In this document: piece after piece, positions 6,991 to 13,088 of the stretch | Position numbering within the stretch: position 1 is the stretch's first letter | Layout of the letters: each line of letters starts with the position of its first letter | From: a virus | IMG/VR virus record: IMGVR_UViG_3300046660_000139 | Span: 1-40,835 of that record | Strand: one strand, 5' to 3' | DNA: 40,835 nucleotides | The notes under the pieces: generated by a model | Told to the model about the DNA's origin: nothing | Database searches by the model: none | What the model saw: only the letters and a program-made list of their open reading frames with translations | Position numbers and translations under genes: made by a program

Positions 6991-7886
6991 GCGACCGCCT
7001 CAAGCATCTTCTTGATTTCCAGCGCGTCACCGGGATGACGAGCCCAGAACTGGCGAAGCGGCTCGCGATTGGCATCACGCCACTTGAGGATCTTTTCCTT
7101 CGGCTCAGCCTTGATGAACTCGGCAACGCGGTCGGCAAACTCACCAACCTTCACGTTTTCCAGCGCCCAGTTGTCGCCCCAGGTCACAGTGATGGTGTCC
7201 GCGCCGCCGATGGCCTGAAGACGGTTCTGTGTCTTTTCGTGCTCGACGATCTCGGAAGCCGACAGGTCAAGCACCTTGGCCCGGTCCATCTCGGCTTCAT
7301 CGTACATGCCGGTGAACTGCTCAGGCCAGCCGGCCCGCAACGCCTGCATCTCGGCGCACTTGGCGATCATCAGGCGCGGCATGCGGCACCAGTTGCCGGA
7401 GCTATCCAGAACCTTCTTGCCACTCGGCTTGCGCTTGCCGGCGCCCTCGTCATAAACCCATTCGTCGGAGACGGGCGCAAACTCTTCCCAGAAGGCCTGT
7501 CCAACGACCTTGAACCATTCGCCGGACTTCTGGTCCTGCTTCCAGAGATATGTCGTAGCCGAGACGATGCCCTGCGGGTTCAGTGGCGACATCAGCGCTT
7601 TGTCGGTATCGTAGGTAACCGGCTCGCTGGCGGGCCGATAGTCGCCGCAGCGCTGGGCAATAACGCGCTGGCCGTCGCGGCTGATGATGATAGTCATCTT
7701 CCGCTTGTCGGCGTTGCCCTTGTTGAAGACCATGGGAATGATCTGACCCAGGAACGGGTCGAGACCCTTCGCGTTGGCAACCTCAAGATAGAGGTTGAAT
7801 TCGTCGGCGTTGGTGTCCTTGGCGACGGTCGTCTTGACGAGCGCGATCTGCCGTGAGGTCATATCAAAGCGGGTGATGGCGTTCAT
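6987..7886 (-). CDS. bet: RecT/Bet single-strand annealing recombinase
   Basis: A 299-residue RecT-family annealing protein of the lambda Bet type. Key pieces are the N-terminal NLYLEVANAKGLDPFLGQI (about 33-51), MTIIISRDGQRVIAQRCGDY (about 64-83), the central VVGQAFWEEFAP and WCRMPRLMIAKCAEMQALRAGWP, typical of the family core. It pairs complementary single strands during phage recombination. It is followed by NinB and preceded by the Gp157-like gene. No lambda-exo or YqaJ-type exonuclease gene is next to it, which is the usual partner. Confidence 0.92.
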   Translation of the reverse strand: MNAITRFDMTSRQIALVKTTVAKDTNADEFNLYLEVANAKGLDPFLGQIIPMVFNKGNADKRKMTIIISRDGQRVIAQRCGDYRPASEPVTYDTDKALMSPLNPQGIVSATTYLWKQDQKSGEWFKVVGQAFWEEFAPVSDEWVYDEGAGKRKPSGKKVLDSSGNWCRMPRLMIAKCAEMQALRAGWPEQFTGMYDEAEMDRAKVLDLSASEIVEHEKTQNRLQAIGGADTITVTWGDNWALENVKVGEFADRVAEFIKAEPKEKILKWRDANREPLRQFWARHPGDALEIKKMLEAVA

Positions 7887-8425
7887 TATCGTCTCCTGAC
7901 GGTGAGGCTGACAGAGCCGTTATCGAGGGTGGCACCCGGAACGGGTTCGTTCGCTTTGAGCGCCGCGCTAAGGGCTTTCTTGTCGAGCTTTGGAGCAGGA
8001 CGCTCTTGCTCGACCCAGAACCGGGCCGGAATGTCGGATTCCGTCTCGATGATGAGGGAAGGCGCACGGGTGGCGAGTGAGATAGTCGCCGTCGAAAGCT
8101 TCATGGCCTTCTGTTCGGTGGCGATAAGAGCCTGTTCGATCAGCGCCCGGATGCGCTCGGCTCTGTCAGCCTGCATCTTCTTGCGGGCATCGAAGGCCTT
8201 GATCTTTTCATCCAGGCCGATGATCAGGATTTCGCACTCGTCGATCTCGGAAAGTGCTTCCTCAAGCGCTTCAGCAAGGTTCGTCTGGCCTTCGATGCTG
8301 TCGGTGACCAGATCGGCATCTTCCGAGAAACCTTGATCATGCAGGTTCTGGATTAGGCGCTTGGCTGCTTCCGTCTGGATCATGACCATGCGGTCGGCAG
8401 GCATGGGAGATTTTACCTTTTCCAT
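7886..8425 (-). CDS. Gp157-like phage protein
   Basis: A 179-residue protein of the siphovirus Gp157 family: a long coiled-coil N-terminal half (SIEGQTNLAEALEEALSEID with KIKAFDARKKMQADRAERIR after it) followed by a short beta domain (MKLSTATISLATRAPSLIIE, IPARFWVEQERPAPKLDKKALSAALK). The family is regularly found beside RecT-type genes, but its activity is uncertain. Its stop overlaps the RecT start by one base. Confidence 0.82.
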   Translation of the reverse strand: MEKVKSPMPADRMVMIQTEAAKRLIQNLHDQGFSEDADLVTDSIEGQTNLAEALEEALSEIDECEILIIGLDEKIKAFDARKKMQADRAERIRALIEQALIATEQKAMKLSTATISLATRAPSLIIETESDIPARFWVEQERPAPKLDKKALSAALKANEPVPGATLDNGSVSLTVRRR

Positions 8426-8646
8426 GCGACATCCTCCTGCGTGATAAGCGCCTGCTTCCGATAGGCTTCATTCGCACTGTCCAGCGCCCCATAGCTGATC
8501 GAGATCATGAGTAGGGTAAGCATCGCCATGGCAAAGAACTGCTCTTTGGCGGTGAAGGTGATGAGAGGGGCGGCCTTGGCAGGAGCCGCGCGGCATTCAG
8601 TTGGCCGGCAGTTGCATTCGACGCCTCGGAGATGGCAATGGATCAT
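8413..8646 (-). CDS. Small unknown membrane protein
   Basis: A 77-residue protein. The N-terminal part is Cys-rich (CHLRGVECNCRPTEC), followed by one transmembrane segment (FFAMAMLTLLMISISYGAL, about 37-55) and a short charged tail. It overlaps the Gp157-like gene by 13 bases and the upstream gene by four. No family is recognised. Confidence 0.55.
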   Translation of the reverse strand: MIHCHLRGVECNCRPTECRAAPAKAAPLITFTAKEQFFAMAMLTLLMISISYGALDSANEAYRKQALITQEDVAWKR

Positions 8647-8876
8647 GACCGGACCCCGCGCATTTCAAGCCACTCGTGATACTGAGCGCGGCATTCGTCA
8701 TTGCGCCAGCGAAGCCGAAGAGGATGGCCTCGACTTTCAAGCCTTTGACGTTCGGCTTCGATCTGCTCGGGCTTGGTGATGTATCCGGTACCGACGCGGT
8801 TGTTTGTCCAAACGCGTCCAGATATTGGATTAGACCCATAAAGTGGGTACGTGGCGATGTGCTTGCTCATAGTCAT
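8643..8876 (-). CDS. Small unknown early protein
   Basis: A 77-residue basic protein with no recognised domain. The residues RQRLESRGHPLRLRWRNDEC suggest a nucleic-acid-binding or structural role, but that is weak. The ATG at 8876 overlaps the stop of the upstream gene by four bases; a second in-frame ATG at 8870 is possible. Confidence 0.55.
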   Translation of the reverse strand: MTMSKHIATYPLYGSNPISGRVWTNNRVGTGYITKPEQIEAERQRLESRGHPLRLRWRNDECRAQYHEWLEMRGVRS

Positions 8877-9265
8877 TCCGCCGCAACAGAGTGAACGGAG
8901 CCGGTAGGGCTGATCTCGGGGATGCGGGCCATCGGCATGCCGCGACGGCGGCGAAGGGCCGGGACGAACTCGGAAAGCTGACCGGAAACGGCATCGGTCC
9001 AGTCATTCGCGGCCTGCTTGCCGTGCGTGGTGCGGTCGTCTTCGATCTGCTTGACGATCTCAGTGAAGAGAAAGCCGCCGACCGGATCAGAACTGTTGAT
9101 CCGGCTCGGGCGCGTCAGCGTGGTCTTGCCAAGCTGGATCGATGAGACGTAGAATTCGCTGTCGTCATAATTCGCGCTCTCAAGCGTGGCTTCTCCGTAG
9201 AAAAGAACGCCTTCGCCGTAGAGGGGGATTTTCAGTTCTTCGAATGTGAAAATATGAGTTGTCAT
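8873..9265 (-). CDS. Unknown early protein
   Basis: A 130-residue protein with an N-terminal beta-rich part (VLFYGEATLESANYDDSEFY, VSSIQLGKTTLTR) and a helical C-terminal part (FLFTEIVKQIEDDRTTHGKQ). No family is recognised. It starts after a 63-base gap from the gene at 9329-9523 and begins the block of overlapping leftward genes. Confidence 0.6.
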   Translation of the reverse strand: MTTHIFTFEELKIPLYGEGVLFYGEATLESANYDDSEFYVSSIQLGKTTLTRPSRINSSDPVGGFLFTEIVKQIEDDRTTHGKQAANDWTDAVSGQLSEFVPALRRRRGMPMARIPEISPTGSVHSVAAE

Positions 9266-9328
9266 CGCACCGTCCTCGGTTGATCACTTTCGAAATCCGC
9301 TGCAGTAAAGAGCGGATGCCGAAGGGGA

Positions 9329-9523
9329 TCAGGATGCGCGGAGACTACGAGTTGAGCCGTGGAAGGCCTCCTTCTCGGCCTTAGCCGCAGCCAGGACAGA
9401 GGCATTCGCAGCGCGGATTTCCCAGAGGCGAGACTTGTCGCCTTCTGCCATCATGAAGCGATGAGCTTCAGCGTAGTTGCCAAAGTTGCGGATTTCGTTG
9501 CTGGTGCTGATTGCCTTGAACAT
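9329..9523 (-). CDS. Small unknown protein, first gene of leftward operon
   Basis: A 64-residue protein (MFKAISTSNEIRNFGNYAEA at the start) with a helical, Ala/Lys-rich C-terminal half. It is the first gene downstream of the leftward early promoter at about 9600, with about 50 bases of leader. A position such as this is often used by antiterminators or host-takeover proteins, but nothing in the sequence shows that here. Confidence 0.55.
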   Translation of the reverse strand: MFKAISTSNEIRNFGNYAEAHRFMMAEGDKSRLWEIRAANASVLAAAKAEKEAFHGSTRSLRAS

Positions 9524-9577
9524 CTCATCATCCTTCGCTTCAGAGCCAGGTGGCTCGGTAGTGGTTGGTATGAGGAT

Positions 9578-9606
9578 GTTGTACAGTTAAACTAACGACT
9601 GTGCAA
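9578..9606 (-). promoter_or_regulatory. Leftward early promoter PL with operator OL1
   Basis: Read on the minus strand, TTGCAC (9601-9606) and TACAAC (9578-9583) stand 17 bases apart, a good sigma-70 type pair directly before the leftward operon. The spacer and -10 hold the operator GTTAGTTTAACTGTAC (9581-9596). The same 16-mer with one centre base changed lies in the rightward promoter. The core AGTTwAACT is a nine-base inverted repeat, as expected for a dimeric CI/Cro site. Confidence 0.75.
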
Positions 9607-9624
9607 TAGGGTGGCGACAAAAAT

Positions 9625-9640
9625 GTGCAGTTAAACTAAC
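9625..9640 (-). promoter_or_regulatory. Second leftward operator OL2
   Basis: GTTAGTTTAACTGCAC on the minus strand differs from the OL1 operator by one base. Its start lies 44 bases from OL1, suited to cooperative repressor binding. A further AACT-TT-AGTT inverted repeat touches it at 9638-9647. Confidence 0.7.
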
Positions 9641-9683
9641 TTTAGTTGAGCGACGCGTCGAATCAAGGCTTACCTTCAAACAC

Positions 9684-9720
9684 GAAAAAGCCCGCTCAAG
9701 CTCTCTATGCTTGGCGGGCT
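9684..9720 (-). terminator. Intrinsic terminator of the cI transcript
   Basis: On the minus strand AGCCCGC and CAAGC (with one bulge) pair with GCTTG and GCGGGCT, a 12-pair stem with a six-base loop, followed by a run of five T (positions 9685-9689). It lies about 20 bases after the cI stop codon and would end leftward transcription from the repressor gene before PL. Confidence 0.85.
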
Positions 9721-9740
9721 GGTTTCGGGGCGCTTCCTGC

Positions 9741-10379
9741 TTATCTATTGAACCGGAGCGGCGACCACTTGGCGATGATTATGTCGCTGATGCGAATTGT
9801 CGTGTCGCCATCGCCAGAAATCTCGATATCCTCTTGCCATCGGTCATCGTAGCTTTCGGGCCGCAATATGCTGTTGCCGTCGATAAACAGCAGTCGCTTC
9901 GCCGTGTATTCGTATCGGCCATGCTGTTCGCGAATGACCACGACCAAATCGCCGTTCCCTGGTATCAGCCCAGCTTCGAGGACGTTCACGCAATGGATGA
10001 ACTCGCCATCGGCGACAACGCGATTAACTGAGTTTCCGGAGACTTTATAGAGCCGCTGAGCATTTGCCGGATAGTCGGGATGCGGCGCGACCGGCACGCC
10101 GAAAGGAACGAACTCTAAGCTCTCTTCCTTCCATAGGCCGGCGGCTACTTCGCCGATCACCTTCAGACCAATGCTGTCATCGCCAATGCCGCTCTCAAGC
10201 CATTTGAACGGTTTTGCCGTAGCCTTCGCTATAGCTAACAGAGTTGTATGGCGCGGACGAACCTCGCCAGACTCCCATTGCGCGACGGCCCCGCGTGTCT
10301 TTCCAACAGCGTCCGCAAGTTCCTCTTGCGTCAGGCCAGCGTCTTTGCGGGCTTTGAATATGCGAGCGTTCAATTCCAT
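9741..10379 (-). CDS. cI: CI-type repressor, XRE helix-turn-helix plus S24 peptidase domain
   Basis: A 212-residue lysogeny repressor. Residues 1-60 are an XRE helix-turn-helix domain (LTQEELADAVGKTRGAVAQW). The C-terminal half is a LexA/S24 self-cleavage domain with nucleophile Ser117 in KVSGNSVNRVVADG, general-base Lys161 in YTAKRL and a likely cleavage bond Ala80-Gly81 in GEVAAGLW. It should therefore be inactivated by RecA during the SOS response, which induces the phage. The ATG at 10379 (MELNARIF) is chosen because it begins the domain and leaves the operator outside the gene; an in-frame start at 10454 would run through the operator. The gene is flanked by the divergent promoters PL and PR. 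Confidence 0.93.
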   Translation of the reverse strand: MELNARIFKARKDAGLTQEELADAVGKTRGAVAQWESGEVRPRHTTLLAIAKATAKPFKWLESGIGDDSIGLKVIGEVAAGLWKEESLEFVPFGVPVAPHPDYPANAQRLYKVSGNSVNRVVADGEFIHCVNVLEAGLIPGNGDLVVVIREQHGRYEYTAKRLLFIDGNSILRPESYDDRWQEDIEISGDGDTTIRISDIIIAKWSPLRFNR

Positions 10380-10426
10380 AAATGTATCATATCGCGCTGT
10401 TTCGTCGCAATCTTCGATAGTCTCAC

Positions 10427-10455
10427 TTGACGCGATGTTAGTTAAACTGTACATC
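10427..10455 (+). promoter_or_regulatory. Rightward early promoter PR with operator OR1
   Basis: TTGACG (10427-10432) and TACATC (10450-10455) are 17 bases apart and precede the cro-like gene. The operator GTTAGTTAAACTGTAC (10437-10452) fills the spacer and overlaps the -10. It matches the PL operator in 15 of 16 positions with the same placement, so one repressor can shut both promoters. Confidence 0.75.
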
Positions 10456-10456
10456 T

Positions 10457-10468
10457 GATTAAACCAAC
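10457..10468. promoter_or_regulatory. Imperfect second rightward operator
   Basis: GATTAAACCAAC resembles the operator half GTTAAACTAAC, in the orientation opposite to OR1 and shifted by 17 bases. It lies at the expected start of the cro transcript. The match is partial, so binding is a weak inference. Confidence 0.4.
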
Positions 10469-10484
10469 AGAGTGAGCATCTACA

Positions 10485-10679
10485 ATGAAGACAGGTATGG
10501 AGGCGGTGAAGGAAAGTGTTCCTTCATTGGCCCATCTAGCAAGAGAACTAGGCGTTACACGCGGCGCGGTGGCGCAATGGAATCGTGTCCCCGCCGAGCG
10601 AATTGCTGACGTGGCCCGAGTGACCAAGCTGTCTTTCGACGTGATCCGCCCTGATCTCTTTGCCGCAGGTGCAGCATGA
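10485..10679 (+). CDS. cro: Cro/YdaS-like transcriptional regulator
   Basis: A 64-residue DNA-binding protein. The helix-turn-helix is SLAHLARELGVTRGAVAQWN (about 14-33), followed by VPAERIADVARVTKLSFDVI, which matches small YdaS/Cro-like regulators. It is the first gene of the rightward transcript from PR and faces away from cI, the classical place for Cro, which would repress cI expression and early promoters. The ATG at 10485 follows the promoter by about 25 bases. Confidence 0.88.
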   Translation: MKTGMEAVKESVPSLAHLARELGVTRGAVAQWNRVPAERIADVARVTKLSFDVIRPDLFAAGAA

Positions 10680-10690
10680 CCGGCGCACTT

Positions 10691-10927
10691 CTAATCAGTC
10701 ATCCCGGCACTTTGATCGTCGATAAGATCGTTAAGAGCATTTCGAAGCTCAACGGCTGTCTTCAGCCCCATGACGAATCGGCCGCCCGTAAATCCGCTTC
10801 GGTATGCGGTCGGCGCGCGTCCGAGGCCGATCACGATAAAGCCGCCGATGACGGATCGTTCCGCGACAAAATCAACAAACTCAGCGTCTCCATTCCCATC
10901 GCTTTGATGGCTTTCCTTCGTCGGCAT
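10691..10927 (-). CDS. Small unknown protein, antisense to the rightward operon
   Basis: A 78-residue frame on the minus strand starting MPTKESHQSDGNGDAEF. The body (FVDFVAERSVIGGFIVIGLG, RFVMGLKTAVELRNALNDLI) has regular beta-alpha character and resembles small phage proteins ending in a 'ElRnAL..L' helix. The ATG at 10927 is preceded by GGGAGAG at the right distance. A plus-strand ORF at 10676-10990 overlaps it fully but has irregular composition, so the minus frame is preferred. It is odd to find a leftward gene between cro and the next rightward gene. Confidence 0.55.
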   Translation of the reverse strand: MPTKESHQSDGNGDAEFVDFVAERSVIGGFIVIGLGRAPTAYRSGFTGGRFVMGLKTAVELRNALNDLIDDQSAGMTD

Positions 10928-10990
10928 GTTCTCTCCCATAAGTTAAATGCGGTTTATCATGAATACTCGCATTGGGCGAGGGTTGCCTAA

Positions 10991-11887
10991 ATGATCTCCT
11001 CCAAAACCCTCAAAGATATTGTCTCCGAAGCGCGCCCAATCATTGAGCGGCAGATTGACGATGCAGAGCGCATTTCTGGTTTCCGCGAAGTTGTCGCATC
11101 GGCCGGCGGCGACTGGGGCGCACTCAAGGCGCTGATTAAGGCCCAGATCCAAGATGAACGCGACGAGACCGGCGACGGCAAACGCGTGAAGAAGATTTTG
11201 GACAAGGCAGAGTTCGCGACCGGTTACGCCGACATGCTCAGCTGGTCGAAGATGAACGAGAATAATTTTTCTGCCGAGGAAGAATTTGACCCGATTACGG
11301 GCGAATTCCTTGAAGACGAACAGCCGGAAACGGCAAACGAGACGCCCAAGCAGGTATACGGGGACAGTGGGGCAGAGGCGACGGCCCTTCCGAGTCAGTC
11401 TGTCAATATTCCTGCCGGCGGGGATGAAGCTTCGAAGATCGACGGATCGGACGAGCAATGCCCCGCCGACAACAATCAGCCGGAAACGGCAGCATTCCAA
11501 GCGAAAGCCAATGATGAAGCATGCGAGACAGGTCCGTATGAGGGCCGCGCGGAGGCTTCGGCCGATGCATCCGACGGTGTGGAGTTGGTGAGTAGGGTTG
11601 TCGATGGCCGAACATCGACTGCAACGTCTGAGGGAATGGACGCGACAGCCGGAGAGACGGCACTCAATTCCGAGATTGCTACGGCCTCTCAAGGCGAAGC
11701 CGAAGCCCCCAGCGTCGAGCGCGTAAGCCCAGCCGAGACCAACACAGGCAGCGCCGCCGCCAACACAGGAGGCGATCATGAAGTAGCTGTTACCCAGTCG
11801 TTCGCCGCACAGGCCGGTGCCTCTGTTCAGGTCGCACCGGCCGCTAAGCTTCGAATTGCTTCCCGAGAATTGGAGGCAACCGAATGA
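10991..11887 (+). CDS. GapR/DUF2312-like protein with long acidic tail
   Basis: A 298-residue protein in two parts. Residues about 1-85 (ARPIIERQIDDAERISGFRE with LKALIKAQIQDERDETGDGK after it) follow the helical pattern of DUF2312, the family of GapR, which binds overtwisted AT-rich DNA in alpha-proteobacteria. Residues about 90-298 are low complexity, rich in Ala, Glu, Thr and Ser, and likely disordered. Function as a replication or nucleoid factor is an inference. It ends in an ATGA overlap with the next small gene. Confidence 0.6.
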   Translation: MISSKTLKDIVSEARPIIERQIDDAERISGFREVVASAGGDWGALKALIKAQIQDERDETGDGKRVKKILDKAEFATGYADMLSWSKMNENNFSAEEEFDPITGEFLEDEQPETANETPKQVYGDSGAEATALPSQSVNIPAGGDEASKIDGSDEQCPADNNQPETAAFQAKANDEACETGPYEGRAEASADASDGVELVSRVVDGRTSTATSEGMDATAGETALNSEIATASQGEAEAPSVERVSPAETNTGSAAANTGGDHEVAVTQSFAAQAGASVQVAPAAKLRIASRELEATE

Positions 11888-12039
11888 CCTGTCAAAACCG
11901 CAAACCCATCCCAAGCCATTACATCGGCTGCCCCAAATGCTGGAAGCCGCTGTCGATCGCAGAGCAGATCGAGAAGCATTGCGAAGAATGCGCGATGGAC
12001 GTTCGGCCGGAACAAATCGCAGATCGGAGAGCAGCATGA
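11884..12039 (+). CDS. Small zinc-ribbon protein
   Basis: A 51-residue protein (MTCQNRKPIPSHYIGCPKCW at the start). Two Cys pairs, GCPKC and HCEEC, stand 16-17 residues apart and would bind one zinc ion. It is linked to the genes on both sides by four-base ATGA overlaps, which supports translation despite its small size. Its role is unknown. Confidence 0.65.
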   Translation: MTCQNRKPIPSHYIGCPKCWKPLSIAEQIEKHCEECAMDVRPEQIADRRAA

Positions 12040-12173
12040 GCATTATGAGTTGCACCTTCGCTGAAGCATGTCTGGTGGCCGTGGTCGTCATCTGCTTCTC
12101 GGCCACCTTCCTCTGCGCCTGCGCTTGCTGCCTATCTGGTCGCATCAGCCGTGAACAAGGAGATAGCGAATGA
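12036..12173 (+). CDS. Small Cys-rich membrane protein
   Basis: A 45-residue protein starting MSIMSCTFAEACLVAVVVIC. One transmembrane segment (ACLVAVVVICFSATFLCACACCL) holds five of its six cysteines. ATGA overlaps with both neighbours support it as a gene. No family is recognised. Confidence 0.55.
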   Translation: MSIMSCTFAEACLVAVVVICFSATFLCACACCLSGRISREQGDSE

Positions 12174-12361
12174 GCTACTTCCTCCTCGGCCTTCAATACT
12201 GCGCCGGAGCCTTTGGCATGATCATGGTGGCAGTCATCGCCGGTAGCATCGCCTATTGGCTGTTCCGCCTGATCTACGGCCAGAGCCTCGCCAGCAAGTC
12301 GGATGAGGAAGCCGGCGCTCCCGAGGGCGAGATCAGCCACGTCAACCGCGAGGACTTTTGA
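12170..12361 (+). CDS. Small unknown membrane protein
   Basis: A 63-residue protein with a transmembrane segment near residues 10-35 (GAFGMIMVAVIAGSIAYWLF) and an acidic soluble tail. It is the last of three overlapping small genes and is followed by inverted repeats and a convergent gene. No family is recognised. Confidence 0.6.
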   Translation: MSYFLLGLQYCAGAFGMIMVAVIAGSIAYWLFRLIYGQSLASKSDEEAGAPEGEISHVNREDF

Positions 12362-12370
12362 ATTTCGATT

Positions 12371-12441
12371 GAGCGCGTCCGTCCCCCAACTCCGCGCGCT
12401 CAAGACTGGTCCAGATCTTCCTCCTCCGGGGTCTGGACCAG
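12371..12441. other. Inverted repeats between convergent genes
   Basis: GAGCGCG (12371-12377) pairs with CGCGCTC (12395-12401), and CTGGTCCAGA (12406-12415) pairs perfectly with TCTGGACCAG (12432-12441). They lie between the end of the rightward membrane-protein gene and the end of the leftward gene at 12400. A bidirectional termination or processing role is possible, but no T-run is present. Confidence 0.4.
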
Positions 12442-12687
12442 GACATTTATCCTCGGTCGAGCGCGGCCAAGCCTCATTACGACGGCGGCAACTGCGCTCC
12501 CAAGGGGAATGAAGGCGGCCGGTTCCTGGCGGGGATCACCGGCCGCAGCAAGATCGACCATGGCGGCGCGTCGATCTTGCGGAAATGGAATTACGGTTTG
12601 CCCAGACGGCGGGCCGGCGACCAAGGGCGAAGGCCCTGCAAGGCTTTCCCCTTGGTCGTGATCATCGAACTTCGATCCGTGGCTCAT
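12400..12687 (-). CDS. Unknown protein on the minus strand
   Basis: A 95-residue frame starting MSHGSKFDDHDQGESLAGPS. The support is a strong ribosome binding site AAAGGAG (12694-12700) six bases before the ATG. The sequence is Pro/Ala-rich with a possible short helix (GSAVAAVVMRLGRARPRINV) and an acidic end. No family is recognised. It is convergent with the small membrane-protein gene and would need its own promoter in the gap near 12700-12730. Confidence 0.5.
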   Translation of the reverse strand: MSHGSKFDDHDQGESLAGPSPLVAGPPSGQTVIPFPQDRRAAMVDLAAAGDPRQEPAAFIPLGSAVAAVVMRLGRARPRINVLVQTPEEEDLDQS

Positions 12688-12731
12688 CTGCGGCTCCTTT
12701 AGCAAGAGCAAGATGAACCAGGGAAAATGTC

Positions 12732-13085
12732 ATGGGTGACAAAAGTTCTGTCAGGAAAAGCAAAATGTCTGTCGCGTACGTCAACGAAGCAAAAGGGATG
12801 GCTGAGTATCTCCTCTCAAGGGAGTTCCGCGGCCCCGGCGATACGATCGAAGCGGCCTCCCACCGCGCCGAGATCAAGTATCGCGTCCCTGCATCATTTC
12901 TCCTTCGGCTGAGAAACAGAACCGTGAAGGACATGCTTGTGTCCAATTTCATGGCGCTCGCCGCTGGATACATCAAGGCAACCGAAGCGGTGGATAGGGC
13001 CTACGAACATGAAAAGTCTTTGGCGGTTAATCCGGCGATCCTGCGGCTGGCTAGTCTTGTGGCTGGCTCGGAAAGTGAGGCGTGA
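12732..13085 (+). CDS. Unknown early protein
   Basis: A 117-residue helical protein of unknown family. The segment VAYVNEAKGMAEYLLSREFR followed by RVPASFLLRLRNRTVKDMLV gives it a basic centre that could bind DNA. Starts at 12732 and at 12765 (MSVAYVNEA) are both possible; the second has AGGA upstream. Its stop lies three bases before the methyltransferase ATG, so the two are probably coupled. Confidence 0.65.
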   Translation: MGDKSSVRKSKMSVAYVNEAKGMAEYLLSREFRGPGDTIEAASHRAEIKYRVPASFLLRLRNRTVKDMLVSNFMALAAGYIKATEAVDRAYEHEKSLAVNPAILRLASLVAGSESEA

Positions 13086-13088
13086 GTG

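Noticed and set aside
10676-10990. Plus-strand ORF overlapping the cro stop codon
   Set aside because: The ATGA overlap is suggestive, but the composition is irregular and the opposing minus frame looks more like a folded protein with a better ribosome binding site. Kept as an open question.
10943-12403. Long minus-strand ORF of 486 codons opposite the GapR-like gene
   Set aside because: It is antisense to plus-strand genes joined by ATGA overlaps and has irregular, Arg/Cys-rich composition typical of a shadow frame in high-GC DNA.
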